64,000 bases of DNA. It comes from Aporrectodea caliginosa. Taxonomy: Eukaryota > Annelida > Clitellata > Crassiclitellata > Lumbricidae. A program made the translations under genes and the position numbers. Below, in pieces: positions 19,545 to 31,430 of the stretch (the first letter of the stretch is position 1; each line of letters starts with the position of its first letter). Under the pieces are notes generated by a model, which was not told where the DNA came from, ran no database searches, and worked only from the letters and a program-made list of their open reading frames with translations. The stretch covers positions 1,556,001 through 1,620,000 of the forward strand of contig JACEVL010000160.1 of assembly GCA_020284085.1 (NCBI GenBank). The letters run 5' to 3'.

Positions 19545-20315
19545 GCGGCCGATAAGTATCCTACTCCGTCGTATGTCTGGGTAGATCCGACAGGGAGAAA
19601 AACACAAGGGTCCATTGTTCTTCTCTCCGATTCACTTCAGGGTCCCTACACCTATAAATGCATCGCCTGGAACACTTTCAGGAATCGGAATTACACAGTG
19701 GAATCCAAGATAGATATCTACATACCAGAACGCACTTCGTCTTATTCCGATGAACCAACTACAGCTGCTGTCACATCACCATCACTATCATCGGAAGTAT
19801 TCGTCATTGACGGATTTCTGGTTCGTGTCTTCGGGGCTGGTCTGCTCGTCTTAGTGGCGATCGTTGCTTACGTATGCGCTTGTATCGCCGCCATTTTGTT
19901 CTCGCGACGTAGACGCCGCCAGATGGAGCCAGGTCGTCGCTCCGACTCTGATTTGAATGACGAATCCACGAGAAAAACTGTGAATGATGTGTCCCTAGAG
20001 GAGAGAGTCTTGCCCATATCACTGGCCACACAAAGTGATCGAAGTTCTGAAAATCCAACTTCTGCTGTCTACGAGGAAATAAACGACGACGATTACAAAA
20101 AATACTCAAAGTTTATTGGAACGACTTCTGCTACGAAAGAAAGAAACCAGTATTTGCCAGTCAACTGTGTATCGTCGATCGAAGATGAAGGTGAAATTCA
20201 AATGCCAACCGAATATATGACAACGCTTGCTGCTACAGAACTGAAAACTGTAAGACAAACTATGTCCTGTGAACCTATCGCAAAAGATCACCATTACTTA
20301 CAAGTATTGTCTTGA
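19545..20315 (+). CDS. 3' exon of an Ig-domain single-pass transmembrane receptor
   Basis: The frame is open from an in-frame TGA at 19542; an AG at 19555-19556 could be the acceptor. The first about 45 codons are the second half of an Ig domain: YVWVDPTG (C strand Trp), then GPYTYKCIAWN (F strand Y-x-C). The partner Cys must lie in an upstream exon that I did not find. Numbering from Met at 19698, a Ser/Thr-rich stalk leads to a membrane helix (about 42-68) and an RRRRR stop-transfer (70-74). The 130-residue cytoplasmic tail has tyrosine motifs YEEI (125-128), YKKY, YLPV (152), YMTT (173) and YLQV (200). YEEI is the classical preferred Src-family SH2 ligand, so phosphotyrosine signalling is a fair inference. 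No kinase domain is present. The family member is not identified. Stop TGA at 20313. Confidence 0.8.
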   Translation, partial: AADKYPTPSYVWVDPTGRKTQGSIVLLSDSLQGPYTYKCIAWNTFRNRNYTVESKIDIYIPERTSSYSDEPTTAAVTSPSLSSEVFVIDGFLVRVFGAGLLVLVAIVAYVCACIAAILFSRRRRRQMEPGRRSDSDLNDESTRKTVNDVSLEERVLPISLATQSDRSSENPTSAVYEEINDDDYKKYSKFIGTTSATKERNQYLPVNCVSSIEDEGEIQMPTEYMTTLAATELKTVRQTMSCEPIAKDHHYLQVLS

Positions 20316-21582
20316 AGACGGATCCAAATATACTACATCGCCTAGACAGCGTATGATGCAAATATCGCATAATTATTCAGGTCTGTCAACTGAACCGAAA
20401 GAATCTTGCAGAGCGCTCGGTTGTTATAACCTCAGGATAACCGCACACGATCCGCTTTGCACAATAATTGCTCTGAATATCGAATTAAAGGTATAGCTAT
20501 GGCGTCGTAAAATGTGAAAGACCCTCTGTACATTGGGTTTCAAGAGAAGCACATTTGTCATATTGTGCCAGCCGACGACTAACGAGTCTGAGCAGATCGC
20601 CTGTGACAAGGACCGATGCGACTATCCATGCAATTTCACAGGACGTGTCTAGGCCATACATCAAATGGAGACGATTGCAGCTTCACTCAACCAACCCATC
20701 CATCGACGATGACCTTTCGGAATGGTCCATCCAAAGACAAAGCAGTGTGTCCCTGAGTAATAAGAGACGCTGAAAACAGACCGTCGCCAACTTCACTTGC
20801 ATCAAATCCGCGTATGTCAATGGCTTCCAAAACGCAAGACAAATTTAGAACATTTTAGGATGAAGAGAGTAGTTGTAAGCGCAGTCGAGAACAGAATTTG
20901 CATAGACTTACTCCAATCAGTGACGTAGCTAGGGATGGATCAGGGGAGCGGCCTTCTGAGACCATTCTGCAAACTGTGAGGCCTTTTCGCAATTTATTTA
21001 ATGATAAACCGCGCAGTATTGATCCGTCTGATGAATTAAATAAAACTAAATATATCAATGTACCATTAAAACTGTTAATAATAGTTGAAGGTAACAGAGT
21101 TGACAAAATTCCTAGGGACACTCATTATCAAAGAGATAATCAAAGAGATTACTGTTATGTGCTCTGATACAGAAAATACAACTAACTTACATTAAGGCCA
21201 GCATATGATGTTATGTGAATATTTTACAAACAGACAAAAATTACACACTGTTTGAGTAGGACGATCAAGTTTATTACCACCAAATGTAGATGGGACAAGC
21301 TATATACTGTACCCCACTGATTAAAAAAAAATTCCAGGGTGCCATATATTACAATATCAATTATTGTTTTCAGGCATTTTAGATCAAATAACATTTGTAT
21401 ATTTACGTAGTAAAGTATTTTGATCTAACCTGCTCATATTATTGTATGTCCACAATCAAACATGTCTGGGACATGATATTTAACCGAATTGCAGGAATGA
21501 CCCGTAAACAGATGAGAGAATGAGAGTGCGTCACGACACTTAATTTAGCCACCTTCTTGTTTAAGTAAGGTAAATAAATGTA
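20316..21582. other. 3' flank of the Ig receptor; lone TIR-like end at 20928
   Basis: Probably the 3' UTR and intergenic DNA. An AATAAA lies at 21039. CAGTGACGTAGCTAGGGA at 20928 resembles the left terminus of the hAT MITE at 55722, but no matching right end was found. No coding region recognised. Confidence 0.4.
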
Positions 21583-23128
21583 GAGGAGAGCGGGGCAACA
21601 GCGGCCTGCGGGGCAAGAATAACCGGAAGCCTATCATAAAACATTGCGCATGCGTAGAGATTAAACTACGCCACGTTGAAAGACATTTATCGGCCGCTTC
21701 GAACGACATAAAATTTGTTAAATTTACTTGCAAAACTCTATAAGAAAGTAAGGAATTTCTGATTTTCCTAATATCTGTATAAATCGGAATGGTTAGGAAT
21801 AATTTAGGATAAAATCAATGTTTTTGATACGAAATTTGTCGATAGGTTTTTGTTGCGAAGACATAACAAGGGCATTGAATGCGCATATTAGTTTCAGTGA
21901 ATTCGCAAGATGTCACTAGTAATTATTTAAAAATGTAATTGGTACAGCAACGGGGCAAGAGTAGCCGTGGCAGTATGAGGCAAGAGTGGCCTCGGCTACT
22001 CTTGCCCCATCGACGGCCACTCTTGCCCCATCATAAGGCCGTACTAAATAAAAGTGTTGTCTTCCATTTATTAATTGTTATAGGGGTCTATTTTCACATT
22101 TGTTAATTTGTTTAGTCTCGTTTTCAGAACATAGTTAGACATTATAAACGGAAAAGCGAGCGTGGAAGATATCCATCTGAGAATTTGCAACGTTGTTTGA
22201 CGGTTGTCAAAAATAAGGAAATGTCCCTGCGAGCAGCGTCTAAAGAATTTATAATTCCTAGAGCGACCATGCAAAAGCGTTTAAAGTCATTCGATTTGCC
22301 ACAACCAACAAATCTGGGTCGATTCAAACGAATTTTTACAGACGAAATGGAAAGTCAGTTGAAGCAACGTGTAGTGGAAATGGAAGGAATCTTCTATGGA
22401 ATGTCCACTTCTGACCTTGGCAGAATTGCAAGTGGAGAGAAGGGTCGCACTGTCACAATTGTCGCTGCTGTTAGTGCTACGGGTCAGTTTATTCCGCCAG
22501 CCATGATTTTCCCAAGGCAGCGAATGAGTGATCGCTTGTTGCATGATGCTCTTTCCGGAACTGTTGGGTACTGCTCAGGAAATGGATGGATAGACAGCAC
22601 TTTGTTCACTCAATATTTGGACCATTTCATTGAACATGTTCGACCAACCAAGGAGCAGAAGGTCCTCCTTGTACTCGACAATCACGTCAGTCATAAATCC
22701 CTTCAAGCGATTGAAAAAGCAAGAGCAAACGGGATTATACTTTTAACTCTGCCTCCTCACACCAGCAGCAAACTCCAGCCTCTAGATCACACTGTCTTTA
22801 GAGCGTTAAAGGTTTTTACAGCCAAGAGTGTGACCGCTGGATGATAAATAACATGGGAAAAAGAATAACTGAATACGACATTGCTTCCATATTGACTGGC
22901 CGTTCATGCCACTCTTGCCCCACCGGTGGGGCAAGAGTGGCTTTTCAAAGGCCTGCATAAAATGTTAAATACCAAAGAAGGACATGTATTTTTTTGAAAT
23001 AATTTGTATACTCTGCAGAGCCACTTCAATGGCCTATAACAGGGTATAGTCCGTTGTTTCAATATTTTCACCTGCTAGTAGATATTTAGATTAAATCCTT
23101 AAGGGGCCGCTCTTGCCCCGCCCTCCTC
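21583..23128 (+). mobile_element. pogo-like DNA transposon, internally deleted, with TIRs and TA target duplication
   Basis: The left end GAGGAGAGCGGGGCAACAGC (from 21583) and the right end (reverse complement GAGGAGGGCGGGGCAAGAGC, ending 23128) are terminal inverted repeats of about 24 bases flanked by TA on both sides, as expected for the Tc1/mariner-pogo group. A pogo-type transposase relic fills the middle. Nine copies of GGGGCAAGAGTGGCC or close variants lie at both ends and inside (21592, 21610, 21952, 21977, 21994, 22015, 22908, 22928, 23105), in both orientations. They probably represent transposase binding sites. The total length is 1546 bases. Confidence 0.9.
22131..22925 (+). pseudogene. 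pogo/Tigger-type transposase (broken)
   Basis: From 22131 the frame reads IVRHYKRKSERGRYPSEN, matching the usual MVRxYKRK start with ATG changed to ATA. It continues with a psq-type helix-turn-helix (LRAASKEFIIPRATMQKRLK). The motif FYGMSTSDL then joins directly to GRIASGEKGRTVTI, so about 150-200 residues, including the CENP-B-like DNA-binding segment and the first catalytic Asp (usually in DETG), are deleted. The rest of the DDE domain follows: VSATGQFIPPAMIFPR, CSGNGWID, VLDNHVSH (second Asp) and LPPHTSSKLQPLD (third Asp). A frameshift near 22812 ends the main frame at 22844. Frame +1 continues YSQECDRWMINNMGKRITEYDIASILTG before the palindrome at 22908. Clearly inactive. The longest Met-initiated piece is 22185-22844. 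Confidence 0.92.
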
Positions 23129-23454
23129 TAAGGTTAGGTATTGTCACCTATAGATTAATGTAAAGTCGTGTAATGTAATGGCATAATAACTTCCGCATAA
23201 TGTAAAATAGAAGCCGCTATTTGATCGATGGACAAAACAAGATCAGACTTAATTTGTATTATTTCGTCTATTTACTCGGTCTTTCAAACATCGGCCTCGT
23301 AAACTTTGAAAGATGCAGCCAAATATCTTATTTAATAGCTGAGCCATTTTGATCGACTTTGATACCTCGACGTTTTCCTTCATCAGATCTAATATTTCAG
23401 AATTCTGTTGATGCGTCAAAAGACGCGTCGTTGGCCATAGAAAGCATCTCACTC

Positions 23455-23910
23455 TCAGTCTCTGTCTGTCTCTGTCTGTCTGTCTGTCTCCCTCCCTGCC
23501 TCACTCTAGACAACGTATGATGCGAAGACTGGCCATTCGAAGCATCTCACTCTCAGCCTATCTTTCTCTCGTCGCCGTCGCTTCAGAATAACAAGAAAAA
23601 CAGGAAGATCAACCAAAAGAACAACATTAAGAACAACAAGAACAAGAGCAAGGAAAACAACAAGAAGAACAACCAGAAGAGCAACACGAAGAACAGCAAA
23701 AAGAAAAGGAAGAACAACAAGAAGAACAAGAAGAACAACAATAAGAACAACAACCACAGAGCACAAACATGAACAAGAACAAGAACATCGGCAAGAGCAA
23801 CAAAAAGCATTAATCGTTGTCGTTGCATATGTAGAACTGAGTGAGCTTCCAATGAGTCGTTTGTCTATCTGTCTATCTGTCTGTCTGTCTGTCTGTCTGT
23901 CTGTCAATAA
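23455..23910. repeat. Low-complexity tracts: (CTGT)n, (AACAAG)n-like, (CTGT)n
   Basis: CTGT runs at 23458-23490 and 23862-23905 surround a 190-base purine-rich AAGAACAACAAGAAG tract (23585-23800). The hydrophobic Leu/Val frames on the minus strand are artefacts of the tract. Confidence 0.85.
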
Positions 23911-25055
23911 CCGCAGTGGCGCAGTGGTGCCGACACCTAACGAGAGCCTTATTTTGCATCGTTGTTTACGTCGTCGCCGCGACTTACCCTCCCTCTCTGT
24001 CCACCCCACCCAACCAACCAACCCTTCCCCAACAGGACCACTTTGAATTCACTGGACAACTTGCCAGAGAACCGACGTTTCCTTCATCACGGAGCAAACT
24101 ATAAAGAAGCGGATCCGCGGACGTGCATATCCGGTCCGATTCCCATCACCCACACCCCCACCGGATGGGTCGGCTCTCACCAACCCACCGTACATCGACC
24201 GTCGTCTTCCTCCCTTTCTCTACCTATAGTTCCCTCCCTTTATCCCGACCATCCACTCGTGGCTAAAAGCAGAGACAGATTAGGACGCGTCTCAACGGTG
24301 CCATCTAGTGGTACTATTTTTACAGCACAGCCGACGATCATTTCTAATTTGATTGCGAAACTGCGTTGCATCGTGGCTGTAGTTAAATCGGCGGCCACAA
24401 CGGTCAGTCTTTGGTCAGTGAAATGGTCAGTCGATCGCCGGTCAGCAAGAATACGCTGCTGCTGCTGCGTTATATGCTATGTAATCGAGTAGTTGGTTTT
24501 TCCGCACGGTTCCACTAGCTCTGCTGAAGGCAGATAAAACAACGACCCTGGTTGGACGACGACCAGACGCCGTTCAATTTACCGTAACCGCTGCAGCATC
24601 GGTCGTTGCTAAATTGATAAGAGACGGACGACGGTTATTGCGAGTCGATCGAGTTAGAAGGCCGATGATGACCGAGAAAACCAACAGAATCCATCAACGC
24701 AACGGTTTCCCTCTCTCTCTTTCCTTTCCACCGAAAATACCGTCAACGCCGTGCGTAGAATTGCAAGCAGGCTACCATGTGAGAACAGAGACTTTTCGGC
24801 TGCAAGCGATTCTGTGAATATGAATGTCACTCGCACAAAATTATATATATAGACTATGTAGTGGAAAGAAAGGAAAACACGTTAACTACACGGCTGAGCG
24901 CTTTGTGTTAAATACAAATGGCCAGTTTGTAGTCAACGATGCATTAAACGTACATTCTGTTGCCACTGTTTTGAATTCAGGAATGATGCAAGAATTGCAC
25001 TGTAGTCTATTGTTTAGAGACTTTGTAATTTTGAGTTATGTTCTATCTTTCTATC
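23911..25055. other. GC-richer unique stretch; unassigned open frame 23962-24492 (+)
   Basis: The 176-codon frame at 23962-24492 has no recognised motif, and its low-complexity Ser/Pro content argues against a protein. The GC content and CpG-rich words are higher than in the surroundings, so an untranslated first exon or promoter of a gene outside the recognised set is possible. A CCCCAACAG acceptor-like site lies at 24027-24035. I cannot support a gene. Confidence 0.2.
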
Positions 25056-25064
25056 TATACTAGC

Positions 25065-25116
25065 GCTATCTATCTATCTATCTCTCTATCTATCTATCTA
25101 TCTCTCTATCACTATC

Positions 25117-25157
<41 letters not shown>

Positions 25158-25161
25158 CTCT

Positions 25162-25209
<48 letters not shown>

Positions 25210-25325
25210 CTATCTCTTCTTCTCTCTCTTCGCTTTTTTCTTCTTCTTCGCATTCTTCTTCATCTTCTTTCTTCTTCTTCTTCGCATTCTTCTTCATCGC
25301 ATTCTTCTTCTACTTTCATCTTTTT
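25065..25325. repeat. (TATC)n tetranucleotide and TTC-rich tract
   Basis: CTAT/TATC repeats with CTCT interruptions to about 25210, followed by TTCTTCTTC pyrimidine-rich sequence. Confidence 0.93.
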
Positions 25326-25590
25326 TAATTTTCATCTCGAACTGGAAAACAGATCAGATGTCATCATTAGTAAGTCATGTGTAATTGATAATTATTATAC
25401 ATCTGTTGGAAAATCCCCATCATGCATGTTGGTTTGAATCAAGAAGCTTGATACGCCGCTTTTTATTAGCTCAAAAAATATGGGGACAATGATGGTTCCG
25501 GTCATGCGTAAAATTGTCTTGGGGAGGGAAGAGGGAGAACAACTGCCGAAGAACAAAAATACTAAACATTTGATTTGATTAGATGCACTT

Positions 25591-25658
<68 letters not shown>
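25591..25658. repeat. (AAT)n microsatellite
   Basis: A pure AAT tract of about 68 bases. Confidence 0.95.
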
Positions 25659-25793
25659 CAGTCGCCCTACAAATTGGAAACGCTCTATCTATTTTAGCCA
25701 CCACAGATTGCAACAACAGTAGCCCAGGACTGATCGAAGGCTTCTAAATATTGAAAACAGTTACTTTTAATCATTTTAAGTTTGTTAATATTG

Positions 25794-25860
25794 AAGTCCC
25801 TGAGGGATTATTTTTACCTCGGGGCAAAAAAAAAATAATAATGATAATAATAATAATGAG
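25794..25860 (+). mobile_element. Retroelement 3' tail with (AAT)n
   Basis: AAGTCCCTGAGGGATT, TTACCTCGGGGC and an A-run, then AATAATGATAATAATAAT. Related to 59137-59301 (+) and, in reverse complement, to 8928-8975. It is the 3' end of a SINE or LINE family whose poly(A)/(AAT) tail has expanded. Confidence 0.6.
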
Positions 25861-27082
25861 AATAGGTTGAGCTAACCCCGATGGAATTCTCGTATCTTAT
25901 CACCTCTTAAGTCTGCCTCTCGAATGCCTCCTGTTGTTTCTCTGAATGTTTAATCGTTTCAGCGATAACAAACGAAGAACAACCATCAGTCATTGATTTC
26001 GAACGGAACAGTGCTCGTGAATATGCTGATGCCCTGCCCTTGACTTTCTAGTGGCGCTGTAGAAGTTTGGGATTAACGATTACGAACTTGTGACCTTTGA
26101 CATTTAGAACTGACTCAGACAAATATCCGCCATTTGCATCGTTTCTTTCGCTTCAATCTAATCAGTATAGTAGAACCAAATGAACCTATTTTATCGCCGA
26201 CACGAAGCAAGTGGGTCATTAATTTTGGGCGTTTACTGAATTGAATCGTAAACTTATAAACTGCGTTTTATCGCCTTTACCATCTATAAATCCATGAGAA
26301 ATGTCTCCACAGACCAGTTCTGACCTTCTCTGGCATGAACAAACCAGAGTCAACGTTCCTGCTGCTCTGCGCAATTCATTCTCCGCGTAATCTTTTACGA
26401 TCCTCGCACGCTCAATAGAACCGCTATTGACTTCTTTTATAGCGCGTCAAAAAACAAAGCAATTGCAAATGCTATTAATCGATGGCAATGTAAGTCCGCT
26501 ATTCAGGCCACACTTCATTGAAACAAGAAGTCGAGCGTTAAATAACAAATCAGATGACTGGCATATCGCGTGAGATGTCATTGTTATTAACTGGTTTTTC
26601 GTTTATAAATGTCATAGAATAGTTGCCTATTATTCTTTGTATAATGACAATGACGGTATGACGGTGAGGAAAATGATGTTGAGAAGTAGTAGCCCAGTAG
26701 GTGGAGAAGGAAACATTCTAGTCGACTAAGAAGAAAACACTAAGTTGATTTAGGTCTATGTTACAACAAATGGAATTATTATGACCAAATATATCAGGAC
26801 ACCGATTAATTAACATTGAGTAACAATAACAAAGATATTTATTTTCACTGATCGATGCGCTCTGTGGCTTATGGAGATATACAGGTGCCGCGATTCCGCA
26901 CATCAACTCGAACCCATCGTGCCTTCTGATGTCGTGGGCGATCCATCTGGAACAGTCTTCCATTTATGTTCTTCTGCCTTTGACTTTGTGCAGCATACAT
27001 TTGTAAACTATCTTAAAACGGGCTCCTCTTAGATAGCCAGCGTTATGCTTAAACTGCGCGATATTAGTTGTCTGTAGACATG
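25861..27082. other. Non-coding stretch, nothing recognised
   Basis: About 1.2 kb without an element end, simple repeat or credible ORF. Confidence 0.45.
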
Positions 27083-27084
27083 CA

Positions 27085-27171
<87 letters not shown>
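27083..27171. repeat. (AT)n microsatellite
   Basis: About 88 bases of AT with one AATATAT phase break near 27130. Confidence 0.96.
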
Positions 27172-27173
<2 letters not shown>

Positions 27174-27678
27174 TCTATCGAGACTGCATTTAGTCCTTAC
27201 CCAGAAATCAAGTTTGAATGCATATGGAGTCATTTTTCACACAAATTTGCAATGCTATTTTATTCTCGTTATCCATTTGCATTCAGTCAGATTCTGAACG
27301 GATTTATAATTGACAATCTATTGCTATCTAAAGATTGTTGTGTCTTGGTGAAAATAATTTCTCTTGGTTTGCATTTCACTTCTGACGCCGACGAAGGTTA
27401 AGCGTACAGCGTTTCACATAATATAACATACATGCATAAAACCGTGATATAGGCCTAATGTAATTACATACAGTCTGGAGGGATACATGTCAACTTATTG
27501 CTGGGCGTAACCGTATATATAAACTTATGTCGACTAGGTTTTCTGTAGAAATGATTAGTTGTTACGATGGATGAACGATGCATTCGTTGAGGCAGTCGTT
27601 GGGTCTAATCCCTGTCTCCGTAGAACGAGAACGTGTGCATGCGAATACATCACACTTGGTCCCGTATCAATGCGTCTT

Positions 27679-27834
<156 letters not shown>

Positions 27835-28898
27835 ATCGTACAGTCTTATTTATGTGGCGCCAGTGCACTCTCTCGATCCCGTAGACAGCGCGAGTAAGAG
27901 CATCTATTAATCATAAATCACATGCCTCGCTTGCTTCCGTTCGTTCGTCTAAGCGGCCAGCAACAGTGACGACATATCACGAAGCCACACGGGGATCGAC
28001 GTCCAACACTAGCGCCCTCTATCAAGGCGTTCACCGGAATTTATTAGCCGTTACCAGTCCATAGCTAACGCTTTATGGGTTTCGAAGAAGATGGCACCTG
28101 GTCTTAGACATTGACCTTAACCACTCCAGGCTGAGTTAAGCTACTGCAGCATGCAAAATCTCATTCAGTTCACGTTCGAGCGACTTGAGTACACGAAGAA
28201 ACCGGGTTAACAGTAAGAGCAAACTACGAATAGCAGAAAAGGGGTAAAGCGACTTGCAGCGTTGACGATCATTCTAAGACTGTTAGACGTAGTGTTTACT
28301 TCGCCTAAGCTAATTAGCATACATATGTAGTCTGAAAACATTTTATATATACAAAATAATTTGACTGATTTCTAAGAAACAAAAATGTATATCTGAGCAA
28401 AAACTCAAACTCACCGCCAATTCAGAGAGCTAGATTTATCGAAGAAGCGAACGTTGCAATAGGAATTTCATAGAGCAACAAGATGCCAGTGAAAGCAAAG
28501 TCACCAAAGGCAGAAGGCATTTATAAACACAAACTCACCAATCAGAAACAGTGATATTCATGACGATAAAGTCGCTCTTGACTAGGGCTAATTTTCGAGG
28601 AAACAAGGGGTCCCCGAATCCCGCTTTTTGGACTCTGGTACCGAATCTCTCACTGTTCTTACTCCGAATAAAATTTAATAATAAATAATTCCAGTACTAT
28701 TCATTAGTCTATGTCTATACTTGCAATTGTGATTCTCCAAGATTTGCTGTTTCGGTCAAGCTTTGCATATGTAGTTATGGAGGTAGACAAACAGACAGAC
28801 AGTGCAAAGAGACAAACAGACAGTTAGACGGATAAAATCAGTATGGGCCTGCTAAAATGATACTTTAGCTACATAAGTATGTAAGCATATAATCAATC
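27835..28898. other. Non-coding stretch
   Basis: Unique sequence with no supported gene. Short CAGA-like words occur at 28790-28830. Confidence 0.4.
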
Positions 28899-29515
28899 AG
28901 GTGAAGACCGGTAGTCAGGCGGACACAATCACAGGCACTCAGACAGCCAGACTGTTGGCCCACAGGTCATCGGATAAATCGGTTGGCAATCGGTTGACAG
29001 ATAGACCCATTCGCAAGATTAGCTGCAGGATCCTGAAATGAAATTAAAGTCAACATTACTCTCCGCGATTCAAGTGTCTTGCGATAGGCCAGTGCACACG
29101 ATTTTTTAAAGTCGCATAATATGCTATATTTCCCCGTTCATTACAAGTCCACAAGAGGGGCGAGGCGGGGGAAGAGCCGATGGTAGTACGTGGTGTTCGT
29201 TGTTACGCACAGATCTAAACAAGCGGTCTATATATATAATCCGCAGGTGAAGACCGGTAGTCAGGCGGACACAATCACAGGCACTCAGACAGCCAGACTG
29301 TTGGCCCACAGGTCGTCGGATAGATCGGTTGGCAATCGGTTGACAGATAGACCCATTCGCAAGATTAGCCAGGATCCTGAAATGAAATTAAAGTCAACCT
29401 TACTCTCCGCGATTCAAGTGTCTTGCGATAGGCCAGTGCACAAGATTTCTTAAAGTCGCATAAGCTATATATAGTCGATAGCTTAAGCCTATAGTCCCCC
29501 GTTCATTACAAGCGC
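28899..29515. repeat. Recent tandem segmental duplication, offset 346 bp
   Basis: CAGGTGAAGACCGGTAGTCA begins at 28899 and 29244, and both copies run for about 250 bases to CCCCGTTCATTACAAG (ending near 29150 and 29513). Only a handful of substitutions and small indels separate them; the largest difference is near the right end. The 95 bases between the copies are unique. No ORF is conserved. Confidence 0.95.
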
Positions 29516-30380
29516 ACACACCCTTGATATGATCCCCTCCCAACATCGCCAGCGCCTAGAATAGGAATCTGTGAGGGGCGCTATAACAAGTGTTAAAATA
29601 CAATACAATACAATACTAGCCTCCCAGCCACAGTTGGATATGGGTTGTGACGCGTGAATTCAGGGTGTGTGGAATCTCATTTTAAGTGCAGTCGACCACT
29701 AAACCCAATTTGCACTTTAGGCATTTTAGATTTTTAACGACTTACATTCCTCTACAATTATTTTCCTCCGCATATCGATCTGGATAATGGATAAAACTAT
29801 TATGAAACGAAAAACAAGTAGACGTCAAATCGATATTGATAATCGACTTGCTGTTATAGAGGTCAACTCATCAGATTTTCATCAGCCTTACAGAATAGAT
29901 CTTATAGTAGCCTATAGCCCATAAAGTCAGAAGCACACTTTCAACTTCAGTTTGCAACTTTCTCTAGGCTGGTTTAATCTTCCATCCCATCGCGGTAGGT
30001 AAACGAGGAACTTATTAACTGTTGTGGGTTCACAACTCTTTCTGAATGTGATGACAACATTACTGGTTAAAGAGTTATGCTCACATTTAGAGCGATTCGG
30101 TGAGGTTTTAAGAGACGTCAAATTAATATTGTATAATAATAGGCTAGTAGTAGAATTATTATAAATATACTGTATGACTAGTTTTCTTAACGCAGTCCAA
30201 ATGGATTACATTTAGTTTATCTGAACACATTCATCCTGCGTACTATTAGTTCCTCGGGCAACGAATTTCAGTATTTTCCCCGAAGTACCTCCCCCCATCG
30301 TCAAGACTAAAAACAGAGTTACCGACCATCTTTGATATTAGTTCTATAGAGTAGTATAATTGTTATCATTATAATTACTA
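29516..30380. other. Non-coding stretch
   Basis: It contains a GGGGCGCTATAACAAG L2-tail-like word at 29575 followed by (AATAC)n at 29598-29617. No gene seen. Confidence 0.45.
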
Positions 30381-30382
30381 TA

Positions 30383-30474
30383 TCTGCATTCATGTACAGG
30401 GACACTATCAAATATCCAAACATCATCTCTGCATTCATTTATAAATATTGATACTATCAAATATCCAAGCATCA
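30383..30474. repeat. Short tandem duplication (~45 bp)
   Basis: Two copies of TCTGCATTCATTTA...ACTATCAAATATCCAAACATCA at 30383-30425 and 30428-30474. Confidence 0.85.
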
Positions 30475-31065
30475 AACAGACTGCGTTGTGACATTGTAAG
30501 AGAAAGAATTGCTAAAGGTCCCAAAACACAGTGACCGTCTCACATGAAACTCGAATGCGTATTCTGTATTTCAAGCCTAAGCCAAAGACTCATTAAAGTT
30601 ACATAATGGCCAACCTATATGTTTAACAGCTTCTTCATTTGTTCTTCCTCTTCCTTCCTTTCACATAAATAAAATATGAACTTCTGCTTTGGCATCACAG
30701 AAGAATCAGCTGATCTCGAACAGATTAACAGACCACATTCCATCTCTGTCATTTATCTGAGACCGAGTCAGCAGAGTCCGCCTCAGTGGCTGCCATGAAT
30801 TAATGTTCAGGTCGCTGGTGACTAGCATTTATTTATTGACTTGTAGAGATTATTTGCGTCCATTTATCTAGCCCCGCAATCTACATGGAATGCAATAATG
30901 GATGGCATGGAGCAATTGCGCAGTTGTTAGGGTTACTTACATCGGTCCGTCAACGTGGGGAGGCTTCAACCTTATGACATATACCCCTATAAACATATCA
31001 CTGCGAAATTAAACGTGATGCTGCTGAATCGACCATGAAAGAATGCATATATAAATTCCAATGCA
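30475..31065. other. Non-coding stretch
   Basis: No recognised feature. Confidence 0.4.
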
Positions 31066-31069
31066 AATC

Positions 31070-31150
31070 ACTAAATTTCTCTGCTCCACACATAGACTGC
31101 GCCAGAGAGACCAGCTTATTTAGCGAGGGCGCTATATGAATCAAGTCCGA
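31070..31150 (+). mobile_element. L2-like 3' end fragment
   Basis: CTGCGCCAGAGAGACCAGCT and GGGCGCTATATGAATC. Related to 42262-42325 (same orientation), sharing CCACAC, AGAGAGACCAGCT and the GATATAA/GCTATAT end. Confidence 0.55.
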
Positions 31151-31430
31151 AGGAAGCATGAAATGATAAGAGGGAGAGATTACAGCGAGAAGAGAGGACG
31201 CCAGGAGAAGATTATCTAGAGGAGTAGGCAAGTGTAATGCCTCATTTCCAATTCCAAATTAGGCCGATGTTCGGGATAGGAAGGCAATATCAAACGTGAT
31301 GAGAATTCTTCGGTGGGCTCTAATGACAGTCACAAGGAAGACTGTCCTCTTGAGACTATTTCTGAGTGTAGGGCAACCTTTCAAAAATTGTGTAGAAATG
31401 CAACGCGTCGGTAGCAAATTAAGGCTTTGG

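Noticed and set aside
20928..21170. Second complete hAT MITE starting CAGTGACGTAGCTAGGG
   Set aside because: No matching right terminus or duplicated octamer could be found.
23912..23922. TGGCGCAGTGG, a good tRNA A box
   Set aside because: No B box follows at the required distance.
23506..24021. 171-codon hydrophobic minus ORF resembling a membrane protein
   Set aside because: Hydrophobicity arises from the (AACAAG)n-like low-complexity tract read in reverse.
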